NCBI GenBank assembly: GCA_964368605.1
Contig: CAYJBP010000015.1
Location: 1-33,831 of the forward strand
Origin: CAYJBP01 sp964368605
Lineage (GTDB): Bacteria; Bacillota; Dehalobacteriia; UBA4068
DNA: 33,831 nucleotides
Direction: 5' to 3'
This document shows positions 8,333 to 16,780 of this stretch, piece after piece. How positions within the stretch are numbered: the first letter of the stretch is position 1; each line of letters opens with the position of its first letter. The position numbers and the translations under genes were made by a program. The notes beneath the pieces were generated by a model. The model saw only the letters and a list, made by a program, of their open reading frames with translations, made no database searches and was not told where the DNA came from.

Positions 8333-9847
8333 ATGCAAAAAATAATTTTAGATGGTAAAAGTTTAGATTTGGCTAAATTAAAGGCCATTGCCTTAGATTG
8401 TGCCGAGGTAGAAATCGAAGCTAAAGCCATGGCCAAGGCCGGTGCTGCCCGTCAGGTTCTATTTGATATGGCCGATCAAGGCAAAGGCGTTTATGGCCTA
8501 AACCGTGGCTTGGGCTGGAATAAAGACCGTGAATTTGGCAGTGATTTTTTTGAGCAATATAATCGCAATGTGCTAAATACCCATAGCTTAGGCATAGGCC
8601 CCAATTCTACCGCAGCCGAAGTTAGAGCAATGATGGTTTTGCGCCTAAACACTGCTTTAGCAGGATCTACCGGTATGGCTATCGAGATTATCGATCTTTA
8701 TAAAGAATTTTTAAATCGCAAAATTCATCCGGTTGTGCCCCGTCGTGGTTCGATTGGCGAGGCCGATATCACCACTTTAGCCTATATTGGCTTAGCCTTT
8801 ATGGGTGAATGGGATGTAGAATATTTGGGCGAAATCATGCCTGCTACCGAGGCTATGGCTAAGGAAAAACTAATTCCCACCAAATTGGGTGCTAAAGATG
8901 GCCTAAGCATTGTATCCAGTAATGCCCAAGGCGGCGCTTTATCGGCCTTAGCCGTATTGCAGGCCAAAGAGCTGGTAGAGCTTGCCGACTTAACCTATTG
9001 TCTAAGCTTAGAGGGTCTAAATGGTGGCATCGAGCCAATTATGGAAGAAAGCAATGCTGCCCGTGGCCTTAAAGGCCAAATCGATTCGGCCGCTGCTTGC
9101 CGTGCTAATTTAGAAGGCAGCTATTTATATCAGCCCGATAGCGCTCGTCATTTGCAAGATCCTTTAAGTTATCGTGGTGCTTTTACCATTCATGGGGCCA
9201 TTTATGATGCCTTGGATTATGCCAATGCTTATGTTGATACCCAAATGAATACCACCGATGATAATCCTTTTATCTCGATCGAAAAAGGCACTACCTTTGT
9301 TTCGGCCAATTTTGAGGTTCCCGGTCTTGCCATGGCGATGGAAATGATTGCTATCGGCTTGGGCCATTTATCCAAAAACTGCTGCTATCAAACGATTAAG
9401 CTGGCTGATCCTTATTTTACCGGCATCAATCGCTTTTTAACATCGGATGAGCAAAAAGTTATTGGTTTTGCCACCGTTCAAAAGCTATTTACGGCCCTTG
9501 ATACCGAAAACCGCTATTTGCTCAATCCTTCTTCGATGGATTATTTCGCCATTTCCGGCACAATCGAAGACCATGCCAATAATTTGCCTTTAGTGGCCGA
9601 TAAAGTATTAAAAATGATTGATAATATTCGCTATATTTTAGCCATTCAATTAATGCATGCAGCCCAGGCTATTGATTTGCAAAAAGCTAATGGTAAGGCC
9701 GCAGTTTTAGGTGCTAATACCGAAAAAGCCTATCAACTAATTCGCTCGGTTATTCCTTTTTGGGATAAAGACCGCAATGTTAGCCTAGATATCAATAAGG
9801 TTTATCAAGCGATAATCGATGGTAAATTTGCCAACTTATTAAAATAA
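8333..9847 (+). CDS. Aromatic amino acid lyase-fold enzyme without the MIO triad (ergothionase-like candidate)
   Basis: This 504-residue member of the histidine/phenylalanine ammonia-lyase superfamily keeps the fold motifs: VYGLNRGLG with the catalytic Tyr54, QDPLSYRG, TTDDNPF, and LNPSSMDYFAISGTIEDH near the C-terminus. In normal lyases a GS.GASGDL loop makes the MIO electrophile from Ala-Ser-Gly. Here the loop reads RRGSIGEADITTLA (residues 138-150), one residue shorter and without the triad. The usual GNFHG is SANFEV. Such an enzyme cannot use MIO chemistry to expel ammonia. The known MIO-independent relative, as I recall, is ergothionase, which eliminates trimethylamine from ergothioneine. 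I infer beta-elimination from a quaternary-ammonium amino acid, with the substrate unproven. AAGGTGG precedes the ATG. Confidence 0.85.
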   Translation: MQKIILDGKSLDLAKLKAIALDCAEVEIEAKAMAKAGAARQVLFDMADQGKGVYGLNRGLGWNKDREFGSDFFEQYNRNVLNTHSLGIGPNSTAAEVRAMMVLRLNTALAGSTGMAIEIIDLYKEFLNRKIHPVVPRRGSIGEADITTLAYIGLAFMGEWDVEYLGEIMPATEAMAKEKLIPTKLGAKDGLSIVSSNAQGGALSALAVLQAKELVELADLTYCLSLEGLNGGIEPIMEESNAARGLKGQIDSAAACRANLEGSYLYQPDSARHLQDPLSYRGAFTIHGAIYDALDYANAYVDTQMNTTDDNPFISIEKGTTFVSANFEVPGLAMAMEMIAIGLGHLSKNCCYQTIKLADPYFTGINRFLTSDEQKVIGFATVQKLFTALDTENRYLLNPSSMDYFAISGTIEDHANNLPLVADKVLKMIDNIRYILAIQLMHAAQAIDLQKANGKAAVLGANTEKAYQLIRSVIPFWDKDRNVSLDINKVYQAIIDGKFANLLK

Positions 9848-9864
9848 AATATTAGGGTGAAATT

Positions 9865-11157
9865 ATGAAATTAACTACTTATGAGCAGGAAATGCTCGAT
9901 GGCCTGCATGGCCGCCTAAAACAGGTAGCTATTGAAAATATCATCAATTATGCCCTGGTTTTAGGTACCGACGAGCTATGCCAAGTTACTAAAGCTACCG
10001 TTTTTTGCGGTAATCATTCTTATCAATCTTATTATGAAAGTGATGATTTTCATAATATATTTACCAAGGTTAATCTGGGGCGTGACGAAGTTATCAATTT
10101 TGATAGCATTGCTCCCGAATGTTATGCTCAAACCTGCGTAGAGCCTTGTGATATGGATGAATATAAAAACTTTAATCAAACTGCCGAATTTTTTGCTAAA
10201 AATAAGTATTTTGTAGAAGAATGTGGCAAGGCCGGTGTAATTATCGCCGGTTCTTGCTCGCCCTATTTAACCGGCTGGCTGCCGGTAAGAGGCGAACATT
10301 TTGTTACTACCGAATCATCTACCACTGCTCTTGGCAATTCGCTGTGGGGAGCTTGCTGCAATAGCGATGGCATCGAGGCCGCCTTTTGGTCGGCCATTTG
10401 CGGTCGTACCCCCAAATGGGGCTATCATACCAAAGAATACCGCAAAGGCACCCATTTAGTAAAAATCGAAACTAAATTAAATACCCTGCATGATTGGGAA
10501 ATTTTGGGCGCGGCCATTGGCCGTAAATTACCGCCCAATGCCAATCCGGTATTAGTTGGCGATTTTTCGGGTGTCGATTTTAATAAAATCCGTTGTATGC
10601 TAGTATCCGCTAGTTGCACCAGTAATTGTCGGATGATGCATATTGTGGGCATCACCCCGGAAGCGCCCACTATGGAGGCCGCTTTTGGCGGTAACCCTAT
10701 TCAAGATACCTTTGTGATAACCGATGATGATTTGCGTCATTCTTATGATTTATGCTGTAATCCCGGCGATGGTGTTAAGGTTGGCTATATCAGCTTAGGT
10801 TGCCCCCATTATGATATCGAGCAAATTAAGCAAATTGCTACTTATTTAAAGGGTAAAAAAATCAAAGAGGGCATGCTCTTTATGGTGTGGACGGTTTATC
10901 CGATTAAATGCATGGCCGATCTTAATGGCTATACCGAAATTATCGAAAAAGCCGGCGGCCATATTTATACCAATAGCTGCCCGGTAACGGTGGGGCCGGA
11001 TTTATTGGATGCCCATAAAGTGCAGTTATATGATAGCTATAAGCAAGCCAATGGTTGCCATAATGATTATACCACCGTTTTTTATACCGATGTTAAAAAC
11101 TGCTTAGATGTAGCCATAAGCGGCGTATTTAAGGAGGAAAATAGATGGAAAAAATAA
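9865..11157 (+). CDS. Aconitase X large (catalytic) subunit, copy 1
   Basis: This 430-residue DUF521/AcnX large subunit belongs to a family whose known members dehydrate cis-3-hydroxyproline or phosphomevalonate through an Fe-S site. It shows LDGLHGRLKQVAIENI at the N-terminus, QTCVEPCDMD (Cys91, Cys95), GSCSPYLTGWLPVRGEH (Cys131), ESSTTALGNSLWGA, NCRMMHIVGITPEAPT, LGCPHYDIEQI (Cys312) and NSCPVTVGP (Cys372). The conserved cysteines suitable for cluster binding are all present. Its last 13 bases overlap the small-subunit gene, so the two are translated together. It is about two-thirds identical by eye to copy 2 at 11919. The substrate is unknown, and the operon context suggests hydration or dehydration of a nitrogen-heterocycle side chain. 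Confidence 0.9.
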   Translation: MKLTTYEQEMLDGLHGRLKQVAIENIINYALVLGTDELCQVTKATVFCGNHSYQSYYESDDFHNIFTKVNLGRDEVINFDSIAPECYAQTCVEPCDMDEYKNFNQTAEFFAKNKYFVEECGKAGVIIAGSCSPYLTGWLPVRGEHFVTTESSTTALGNSLWGACCNSDGIEAAFWSAICGRTPKWGYHTKEYRKGTHLVKIETKLNTLHDWEILGAAIGRKLPPNANPVLVGDFSGVDFNKIRCMLVSASCTSNCRMMHIVGITPEAPTMEAAFGGNPIQDTFVITDDDLRHSYDLCCNPGDGVKVGYISLGCPHYDIEQIKQIATYLKGKKIKEGMLFMVWTVYPIKCMADLNGYTEIIEKAGGHIYTNSCPVTVGPDLLDAHKVQLYDSYKQANGCHNDYTTVFYTDVKNCLDVAISGVFKEENRWKK

Positions 11158-11882
11158 TCATTAAAGCCCGTGCCGCCTTTAAAGGCAAGGCCGAAGGCTA
11201 TGCTTTAGTATGCCCCGATAGCATTGCCGGCTGGGATGGTATTAACCCATTAACCGGGGTTATTAAAGATTATCATAGTATTAACCGTGGCAAATCGATT
11301 AGAAATACTATTTTGGTTTTGCCCTCAAGCAAAGGGTCTAATGGTTGGTCTTGTTATTTTACGGCCAGTAAAATTACCGGTGGCAGCCCTTTGGGCTGGC
11401 TTTTTACGGCTATGGATTCTTCGGCCGCCGTGGCTACCGCCGGGCTTGCTATTCCCACTATTTGCGATTTTAGCCCCGAGCAAGATCCTTGCAAATTAAT
11501 TAAAAGCGGCGATTATGTTTATCTGGATGGCGATAATGGCATTGCCGAGATTATCAAAAACCCTTATCCGCCCACTATAATCAGCCAAGATGCTACGAGT
11601 TTGCAAATTAGCGGCCAATACCCGGATATGCGTGAGCATTATGCCGATTTTGCCTCGCAAGCTCAAGATGTGGCTAAAGGCTTAATCAAAAAAGTTGATA
11701 ATTTTAAAATTAAGCCCGAGCAAATCAAATCTTGCCAAATTAAATTGGCTACTGCCGCTAAAGAAGGCGAGCTTAAAGCCATCTTTAACGAATATTTGCC
11801 CCAAGCCGAATTAAATATTGAAATAGTAAGCACTTTAGCAGAAGGCGCTTTATTATGCTGCACCGCTAACTGTGCGCTATAA
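11145..11882 (+). CDS. Aconitase X small (swivel) subunit fused to a degenerate RidA-like domain, copy 1
   Basis: Residues 1-140 are the AcnX swivel domain (DUF126), with the serine-rich LPSSKGSNGWS loop (about 59-69) that supplies a catalytic serine in the family. The protein is 245 residues, about 100 more than a bare swivel subunit. The extra C-terminal part (about 148-245) starts LQISGQYPDM and has the helix spacing of a RidA/YjgF domain. It aligns with the first RidA-like unit of copy 2 (YYIGGQLPDM). It is eroded: the substrate-binding Arg of RidA falls on Glu, and the C-terminal strand is Cys-rich. It is coupled to the upstream large subunit by a 13-base overlap, with AAGGAGG before the ATG. 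Confidence 0.85.
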   Translation: MEKIIIKARAAFKGKAEGYALVCPDSIAGWDGINPLTGVIKDYHSINRGKSIRNTILVLPSSKGSNGWSCYFTASKITGGSPLGWLFTAMDSSAAVATAGLAIPTICDFSPEQDPCKLIKSGDYVYLDGDNGIAEIIKNPYPPTIISQDATSLQISGQYPDMREHYADFASQAQDVAKGLIKKVDNFKIKPEQIKSCQIKLATAAKEGELKAIFNEYLPQAELNIEIVSTLAEGALLCCTANCAL

Positions 11883-11918
11883 TAGTTTAATACTATAATT
11901 TATGCAAAGGAGCACTAT

Positions 11919-13214
11919 ATGAAATTAACCGCTTATGAACAGGAAATGCTAGATGGCGTGCATGGTCGCCTTAAGCAGGTAGCAATCGAGAATATTGTTA
12001 ATTATGCCAAAATTTTGCAGGCCGAGGAATTATGTAAAGTAACCAAAGCCACTATTTTTTGCGGCAATCATCCGTATTTAGCTCATTGTAAGGCCGATGA
12101 TTTTGCTACAGTGTTTACCAATATGGCCTTATGCCGTGACGAAACCATCGATTTTAATCAGGTGGCCGAAGGTTGCCATGTGCAAACCTGTGTAGAGCCT
12201 TGCGCCCGTGAAGATTATCAAATCTTTAATCAAAGTAAGGACTTTTTTGAGCGTAATAAGTATTTTATAGAAGAAACACGCAAGGCAGGGGTAATTATTG
12301 CCGGCACTTGCTCTCCATATCTAAATGGCTGGATTCCGATTAAAGGCGAACATTTTGTTACAACAGAATCTTCGATGACCACTATCGGCAATTCGCTATG
12401 GGGCGCTTGCTGTAATAGTGATGGCATCGAGGCTGCTTTTTGGTCGGCCATTTGCGGCCGCACCCCCAAATGGGGCTATCATACCGAAGAATATCGTAAA
12501 GGTACTCATTTAATCAATATCGATACCAAGCTCGATAGCATTATCGATTGGGAAATCCTCGGGGTGGCTATTGGCTCTAAGCTGCCGCCTAATGCTAATC
12601 CGGTTTTGGTTGGTGATTTTTCCGAGGCCAATTTTAATAAATTACGTTGCTTTTTGGTATCTTTATGTATCAATAGCAATTGCCGCATGGTGCATATTGT
12701 GGGCATCACCCCCGAAGCACCCACGGTAGAGGCCGCTTTTGGCGATAAGCCGATTAAAGATACCTTTACCATCACCGATGCCGAAATGATTGCCGCCTAT
12801 GATCAATGCTGCGATAAAGGTAGCGATTTAGAGGTAGATTTTGTAAGCCTTGGTTGCCCTCATTATGATATCGACCAAATTAAAGAGGTTGCCAATTATC
12901 TTAAAGATAAAAAGATTAAAGAAGGCCTGCTCTTTATCCTGTGGACGGTTTATCCGATTAAGCATATGGCCGATGTTAATGGCTATACCGAAATTATCGA
13001 AAAAGCCGGCGGCCATATCTTTACCGGCGCTTGCCCCTCCGGCATGGGCCCCACCTTCCTCGAGCCGCTAAAGGTGCAGGTATATGATAGTAATAAGCAT
13101 GCCGGCAATGTACGCAGCACCGTTAATAATACCGTTTTTTATACCGATGTAAAAAATTGCCTAGATATTGCGATAAACGGGGTATTCAAGGAGGAGCATA
13201 AATGGAAAAGATAG
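11919..13214 (+). CDS. Aconitase X large (catalytic) subunit, copy 2
   Basis: This 431-residue paralog of the gene at 9865 keeps every family landmark: QTCVEPCARED, GTCSPYLNGWIPIKGEH, ESSMTTIGNSLWGA, NCRMVHIVGITPEAPT, LGCPHYDIDQI and GACPSGMGPT. Differences cluster around residues 45-75 and near 367-400, so the two copies may prefer different substrates. No key cysteine is lost, so both look active. AAAGGAG precedes the ATG, 36 bases after copy 1 of the small subunit. The 3' end overlaps the next gene by 13 bases, exactly as in copy 1, so the whole large-small unit was duplicated. Confidence 0.9.
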   Translation: MKLTAYEQEMLDGVHGRLKQVAIENIVNYAKILQAEELCKVTKATIFCGNHPYLAHCKADDFATVFTNMALCRDETIDFNQVAEGCHVQTCVEPCAREDYQIFNQSKDFFERNKYFIEETRKAGVIIAGTCSPYLNGWIPIKGEHFVTTESSMTTIGNSLWGACCNSDGIEAAFWSAICGRTPKWGYHTEEYRKGTHLINIDTKLDSIIDWEILGVAIGSKLPPNANPVLVGDFSEANFNKLRCFLVSLCINSNCRMVHIVGITPEAPTVEAAFGDKPIKDTFTITDAEMIAAYDQCCDKGSDLEVDFVSLGCPHYDIDQIKEVANYLKDKKIKEGLLFILWTVYPIKHMADVNGYTEIIEKAGGHIFTGACPSGMGPTFLEPLKVQVYDSNKHAGNVRSTVNNTVFYTDVKNCLDIAINGVFKEEHKWKR

Positions 13215-14740
13215 TTTTACAAGGTCGAGGCGCCTTTACCGGTAAAGCCGAAGGCTATGCCTTGGTTTGCCCGGCCAGCATTGATGCCTGGAATGGTATC
13301 CATTTAGATACAGGTGTGATTAAGGATTTTAAGTGCATAAATAAGGGTAAATCGATTAAAAATACCATTTTAGTTTTGCCTGCCAGCAAAGGTTCTAATG
13401 GCTGGTCGATATTCTTTTCGGCTACCAAGGTAAGCAATGTTAATCCGGCCGGCTGGCTGATTAATGAAATTGATTCGTCCTCGGCAGTGGCTATTGCCGG
13501 TTTGGGTATTCCCACCGTTTGCGATTTTCCGGCCGATCAAAACCCTTGCCAAATTATTGCCGATGGCGATTATGTAAGCATTGATGGCGATAGCGGCCAA
13601 GTGGAAATTATAAAAAGTTCGCTTTTAAAAACCAATATTAAAAAATGCGATGGTGTATATTATATTGGCGGTCAATTGCCGGATATGAGCGAAAACCCAA
13701 GCCAGCTTAGCTTTAAAGAGCAGGCCAAGGCCGTATTTAAGGGCTTGGAGCTAAAGGCAAATAATTTAAATACTTCTTTAGATAATGCCTTAATGAACTA
13801 TATTCATATTAGCGATATGGCCTATTTAGACGAAATGAACGAGGTTTATGATCAATTCTTTAAAGGTGATAAGCCCACCCGTATTACCGTTGAGGCCAAG
13901 GGCTTTCCGGCCGGTACTAAAATTATCATCACTTCGCTAATTGCCGAAAAGGCCGAGGACAAGCAAGTATTTAGAAGTAAAAACCCCAATTTTTGCTCCG
14001 ATATTGGGGCTACTGCCACCATTCATAATGGCATTATCCGCTTAAACGGGATGATACCGATGGATGGCAAGAGTGGGGATATTGTAAAAGGCCATACAAC
14101 CGATCAGGCCAGGGCAATTTTGGCCAATATTCAGGAATTGCTGGAAGAAATGGGCAGCTCGATGGCTAATGTGCTGCATGTTAATAGTAAAGTTGGCATT
14201 GGCACCGATTTTGGCGAGTATATTAAAGGCTTCCATGAGTATTTTGATACCGAAAGCGAGCATCCGGCCAGGGTAGCCTCGATTGTTAATATCTGGGAAG
14301 ATTTAGCTTTGGAATTATCGATTACCGCCGCTGTAAATAAGGATGATAAGCAGGTATTCCGCAGCCCCAACTTTAAGGCTTTATCAACACCCAGCTATCC
14401 TTCGGTAAATATTTGCGGCAATACGATTTTCCTTTCGGGGATAATCAGCAATGATAAGCAAACAGGCGCTTTAATCGAGTCGGATCTTAAAACCGAGCTG
14501 GATGTTTGCTTTGATAATCTTAAATCGGTATTAAGCGATTTAGGCAGCGATTTTAGCGATGTATTAATGCTGGATATTTATACAACCGAAGACGGCGATG
14601 CTGATTATCAACTAATTAAAGACCTGGTTAACGAGGTGTTTGATAATAATCCGCCGGCAGTGGCGATTATTTATACTAAGCAAATGCTAGCTAACTTAAA
14701 GGTAGAATTTGGCACTTTTGCGGCTTTAAAGCAAAAATAA
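13202..14740 (+). CDS. Aconitase X small (swivel) subunit fused to three RidA-like domains, copy 2
   Basis: This 512-residue multidomain protein has an AcnX swivel domain at residues 1-138, with the LPASKGSNGWS active-site loop. Three RidA/YjgF-like units then follow, at about 148-250 (YYIGGQLPDM to TRITVEAKGF), 253-380 (IIRLNGMIPMDGK to HPARVASIVN) and 382-510 (TIFLSGIISNDKQ to NPPAVAIIYT). The second and third units both begin with DKQVFRS, which marks internal duplication. RidA proteins hydrolyse enamines and imines. Their substrate-binding Arg is kept in units 1 and 2 and replaced by Val in unit 3, and the conserved C-terminal Glu seems absent from all three. Units may therefore be partly structural (RidA works as a trimer). 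I infer that a reactive enamine made by the AcnX site is hydrolysed in place. Confidence 0.88.
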   Translation: MEKIVLQGRGAFTGKAEGYALVCPASIDAWNGIHLDTGVIKDFKCINKGKSIKNTILVLPASKGSNGWSIFFSATKVSNVNPAGWLINEIDSSSAVAIAGLGIPTVCDFPADQNPCQIIADGDYVSIDGDSGQVEIIKSSLLKTNIKKCDGVYYIGGQLPDMSENPSQLSFKEQAKAVFKGLELKANNLNTSLDNALMNYIHISDMAYLDEMNEVYDQFFKGDKPTRITVEAKGFPAGTKIIITSLIAEKAEDKQVFRSKNPNFCSDIGATATIHNGIIRLNGMIPMDGKSGDIVKGHTTDQARAILANIQELLEEMGSSMANVLHVNSKVGIGTDFGEYIKGFHEYFDTESEHPARVASIVNIWEDLALELSITAAVNKDDKQVFRSPNFKALSTPSYPSVNICGNTIFLSGIISNDKQTGALIESDLKTELDVCFDNLKSVLSDLGSDFSDVLMLDIYTTEDGDADYQLIKDLVNEVFDNNPPAVAIIYTKQMLANLKVEFGTFAALKQK

Positions 14741-14762
14741 GAATTTTTTTGGAGGATAAATT

Positions 14763-16160
14763 ATGTATACCAGACCTGCTTTAAGCGAACAACAAGTACA
14801 AGATATTCATGAGCGCAGTTTATATTTTATCGAAAAGCATGGTGTAATGCTTAAACATCAAGGCTGCCGTGATATTATGGCCAAAAACGGTGCTCTAGTA
14901 GAAGGCGAAATTGTTAAAGTACCGGCTGCCATTATGGAAAAGCTTTTAAAAGATTTGCCCAGCCGCTTTACGGTAACCGCACGCGATCGCAGCAAATCGG
15001 TGGAAATCGGCCGTGGCTTGCCTTATGTATCGGCCCCTACTACCAGCAATGTTTTTATTACCGAGGGCGATACCAAGCGCAAGGCAACCATGGATGATTG
15101 GCAAAATGCCCTTAAGCTGGCGCATACTTCCGATGTTTGCGATTTGATTTGCCCCTATATTATGGAGCCGGAAAGCGATGATATTACGGCCATGGTAATT
15201 AATCAGTATTATCAGGGTGTATCCATGACCGATAAGCCTTTAAATACGGTATCTTTTAATCCTAAAATTGCCGAGGCCAGCCTTAATTTTGCTAAAATTG
15301 CCGTTGATGCTGCGCCCGATCAATATTATTGTGTGGGCGGCGCTAATACTAATTCGCCTTTAATTTGGGATGAGTATATGGCAGCCAGCATTTATTTACA
15401 TGCCCATGCCAAGCAGCCGATGTTTTTGGCAAGCTGTGCCATGGCCGGCTTTACCACCCATATTAAAATTGCCGAAACCCTGCTAATCACTAATATTGAA
15501 TTGATTTTTGGTATTGCTTTAATCCAAATGATTAGCCCCGGCTTGCCTTGTATTTATGGTAATGTTAGCGGTGCTTCGGATATGAAGAGCATGAATTTAA
15601 CCATGTGCTCGCCCGATACCCTTTTAATTGCCGGCGGCGCATCGCAACTAGCTCGCTATTATAATTTACCGGTGCGGATATCCGGTTCTTTAACCGATGC
15701 CAAAATGCTTGATGCTCAGGCCGGCATGGAGGCCGCTCTTACTTTGCTGATTGGCATGCTTAATGATGTAAGCTTTGCGATACATGGTTTTGGCATGATG
15801 GAGGGCTTTGGCTCGATTAGCTTAGAAAAGTGGATGCTGGATGAAGAAAACACCCGTTGGTGTCGTCATTACTTATATAAGAAGATTGACGATATCCAAG
15901 ATAATATTTATGATGTAATGTTAAAGGCCGGTTATGGCGGTAATTATCTATATGATGATAGCACCATGACTTTATTTAGAACTGCCTTCTTCGAGCCTCA
16001 ATTAACCGACCGCTTGGTTTATGGCGCTTGGAAAGAGCGCAATTTAACCATTGAGCAAAAGGCCAAGGAGATGTGGCAAAAAAGGGTAGCGGAATATCAA
16101 GCACCTGCCATAGATAGCACCGTGCAGCAAGCATTGGCTAAATATTATCAAAGTTTATAA
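14763..16160 (+). CDS. MttB-family (trimethylamine methyltransferase-like) protein, non-pyrrolysine
   Basis: This 465-residue TIM-barrel protein of the MttB superfamily contains the typical segments PYVSAPTTSNVFITEGD, NPKIAEASLNFA, GNVSGASDMKSMNLTMCSPD and ARYYNLPVRISG. The reading frame is continuous and has no internal amber codon, so it belongs to the non-pyrrolysine branch. Characterised members of that branch demethylate quaternary amines such as glycine betaine and pass the methyl group to a corrinoid protein. No corrinoid (MttC-type) gene or activating ATPase is in this window, so methyl transfer is uncertain. GGAGG precedes the ATG, 22 bases after the AcnX-RidA gene, and the operon terminator follows. 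It could process the amine released by the lyase or pre-process the substrate. Confidence 0.88.
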   Translation: MYTRPALSEQQVQDIHERSLYFIEKHGVMLKHQGCRDIMAKNGALVEGEIVKVPAAIMEKLLKDLPSRFTVTARDRSKSVEIGRGLPYVSAPTTSNVFITEGDTKRKATMDDWQNALKLAHTSDVCDLICPYIMEPESDDITAMVINQYYQGVSMTDKPLNTVSFNPKIAEASLNFAKIAVDAAPDQYYCVGGANTNSPLIWDEYMAASIYLHAHAKQPMFLASCAMAGFTTHIKIAETLLITNIELIFGIALIQMISPGLPCIYGNVSGASDMKSMNLTMCSPDTLLIAGGASQLARYYNLPVRISGSLTDAKMLDAQAGMEAALTLLIGMLNDVSFAIHGFGMMEGFGSISLEKWMLDEENTRWCRHYLYKKIDDIQDNIYDVMLKAGYGGNYLYDDSTMTLFRTAFFEPQLTDRLVYGAWKERNLTIEQKAKEMWQKRVAEYQAPAIDSTVQQALAKYYQSL

Positions 16161-16175
16161 TTCTAAATATAATGA

Positions 16176-16208
16176 GGGGCGGCTTTTTACCGCCCCTAAA
16201 TTTATATT
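16176..16208 (+). terminator. Intrinsic terminator of the catabolic operon
   Basis: A perfect GGGGCGG/CCGCCCC stem with a 7-base loop lies 15 bases after the MttB-family stop and is followed by an AT-rich, T-biased tract (TAAATTTATATTTTTT). Confidence 0.85.
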
Positions 16209-16209
16209 T

Positions 16210-16694
16210 TTTAGGCAAAAATAGTCTTAAAACTGTCAGTTTTTTTACTGTTTCTACTATATATATGTTTTTTTATCAAAACTCGATTATAATCCGCTAA
16301 AGTTAATAATATAGGCAGGATTATTTAATATTTATATCGAAAATAAAATTAAGGATTTCTGGATTTTGCCATCGCCTTTATGGCTGAATTAGGTTTATTA
16401 TTTTTAGCTAAAACAAATCAATCAGCCTTTGCAAAACCTCGGATGCCCTTTTAAACTTACCCCGTTTAAGCTCCTATCCGTCTAAAAAATCAAATAAAAT
16501 AGCCCGAAATTGGCAAATTTAGTTAAAATTTTTTAAATTTGTATCAAAATGCCCATGTTTTATTTTTACAAATAAGCTTTTTTGTAAAATATTTTTAAAA
16601 TTCATTTATTTTATTAATAAAAATTATCAAATTTTTATAGGGGTTATAAGCTGGTGTTTTAGCTTATGAATAGTCCTAGGTTACATAAAAAGGG
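16210..16694. other. AT-rich spacer without a recognisable gene
   Basis: About 480 bases are strongly AT-rich, and I find no convincing coding frame. Two modest hairpins are visible. One is AT-only, around 16516-16545 (CAAATTT..AAATTTG), and one is ATAAGCT/AGCTTAT with an 8-base loop at 16646-16667, shortly before the next promoter. No function is assigned. Confidence 0.5.
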
Positions 16695-16723
16695 TTGCCA
16701 AACAGCAAAAACTGTGATATAAT
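16695..16723 (+). promoter_or_regulatory. Sigma-A promoter for the M23 peptidase gene
   Basis: TTGCCA, a 17-base spacer and TATAAT with TGA just before the -10 (extended -10), 57 bases upstream of the start region. Confidence 0.75.
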
Positions 16724-16780
16724 ACCACTAACCTAATAACGATTGCTTAATTTCGCGATCGGATGAAAAGGAATGATACA

